Part shown: positions 63,706 through 64,000 of the stretch, one piece after another
Numbering within the stretch: position 1 is the first letter of the stretch
Layout of the letters: each line of letters begins with the position of its first letter
NCBI RefSeq assembly: GCF_036429475.1
Contig: NZ_CP144125.1
Coordinates: 3,675,521 to 3,739,520 of the forward strand
Length of the DNA: 64,000 nucleotides
Reading direction: 5' to 3'
DNA from: Halalkalicoccus sp. CGA53
Lineage (GTDB): Archaea; Halobacteriota; Halobacteria; Halobacteriales; Halalkalicoccaceae
Program-made: the position numbers and the translations under genes
The notes under the pieces: model-generated
Database searches by the model: none
The model's input: only the letters and a program-made list of their open reading frames with translations
Told to the model about the DNA's origin: nothing

Positions 63706-64000
63706 ATGGAGACGCCCGCCCTCGCCGGGTTCGTCGGCCAGCGCCGTCTCGATCACGCGCTCGTGATCGGCGCTGGCGTCCTCGCGTTCTGGATCGGCTA
63801 CTTCGGTGCCGCGGTCGCCTTCTTCGGAGGGATCGAGGCGCTCGCGCCGGGCACGCAGATCGACGGCGCACGCCGCTGGGCGGGAGTCGTCGGCGCGATG
63901 GCCTGCTGGGGGGCGTTCGCCTGCGCGTTCGTCCTCGCGAGGGGCGGGCCGGTCCTCGACGCGACGCTCTATCCGATCCTCACCACCGGTCTCGCTCCGA
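63706..64000 (+). CDS. Membrane protein, 3' end outside window
   Basis: The frame from ATG 63706 is open to the window end (98 codons). Two hydrophobic helices are seen (ALVIGAGVLAFWIGYFGAAVAFF and WAGVVGAMACWGAFACAFVLA) separated by a polar loop. Composition is haloarchaeal. No family recognised; more helices probably follow beyond the window. Confidence 0.6.
   Translation, partial: METPALAGFVGQRRLDHALVIGAGVLAFWIGYFGAAVAFFGGIEALAPGTQIDGARRWAGVVGAMACWGAFACAFVLARGGPVLDATLYPILTTGLAP

Overview
The window is a stretch of a haloarchaeal (class Halobacteria) chromosome. The evidence is high GC, strongly acidic proteins, an archaeal A-type ATP synthase operon, aRF1, archaeal RPA with its associated protein, CTP-dependent riboflavin kinase, archaeal wyosine synthase, double-domain TatC, HTH_10 (bacterio-opsin activator type) regulators and TTTAT-type TATA boxes 25-35 bases before leaderless starts. 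Genus cannot be fixed from the sequence alone.

Layout. 1-5.9 kb: 3' end of an acyl-CoA synthetase, a DnaJ/ferredoxin fusion, a lipid-kinase-like protein, and a tRNA-His followed by decayed tandem copies of its own 3' end. 6-11.6 kb: histidine catabolism (hutU, hutI, hutH), with hutG missing and a reversed RidA gene in its usual place. 11.6-14.6 kb: RPA plus its partner, a Tfx-type regulator and a TRAM protein. 14.6-16.1 kb: a hairpin cluster and an AT-rich promoter driving a Tat-exported beta-helix protein. 16.2-27.4 kb: radical SAM protein, DUF373 membrane protein, prenyl synthase, zinc alcohol dehydrogenase, ETF, a membrane-tethered winged-helix regulator next to secreted and pilin-like proteins, and a methyltransferase.

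27.5-37.5 kb: the A-type ATP synthase operon (H, I, K, E, C, F, A, B and a detached D). A 35-codon coupled reading frame made of two hairpin repeats lies between atpC and atpF, and a new 58-codon gene lies before atpD. 37.6-47.9 kb: regulator, aRF1, MinD-like ATPase, ArgRS, MaoC hydratase, a membrane gene broken by one TGA, tRNA wyosine synthase, riboflavin genes ribK-ribB, and ilvE.

47.9-51.0 kb: remnants of minus-strand genes fused to a headless bat-like regulator, followed by an intact retinal pathway (lycopene cyclase and Brp/Blh) with no opsin gene in the window. 51.0-57.4 kb: two divergent tatC genes, one with an internal 56-bp duplication and one a fused double TatC with an acidic tail, next to two proteins that carry Tat signals. 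57.5-64 kb: HTH_10 regulator, idi, a zinc-ribbon protein, an enolase-superfamily gene behind a gene-poor AT-richer stretch, a divergent Lrp/carA pair sharing a palindromic operator, a divergent FtsZ homologue, a tRNA-like gene with an internal insertion, and the start of a membrane protein that runs off the window.

Most of the window is core metabolism and housekeeping. The best candidates for new biology are the atpC-atpF coupled repeat frame, the tRNA-derived repeats, the tRNA with an unresolved anticodon loop, the hairpin cassette, and the decayed junctions (hutG, bat, the TGA-broken membrane gene). I see no CRISPR array, rRNA, transposase or integrase.
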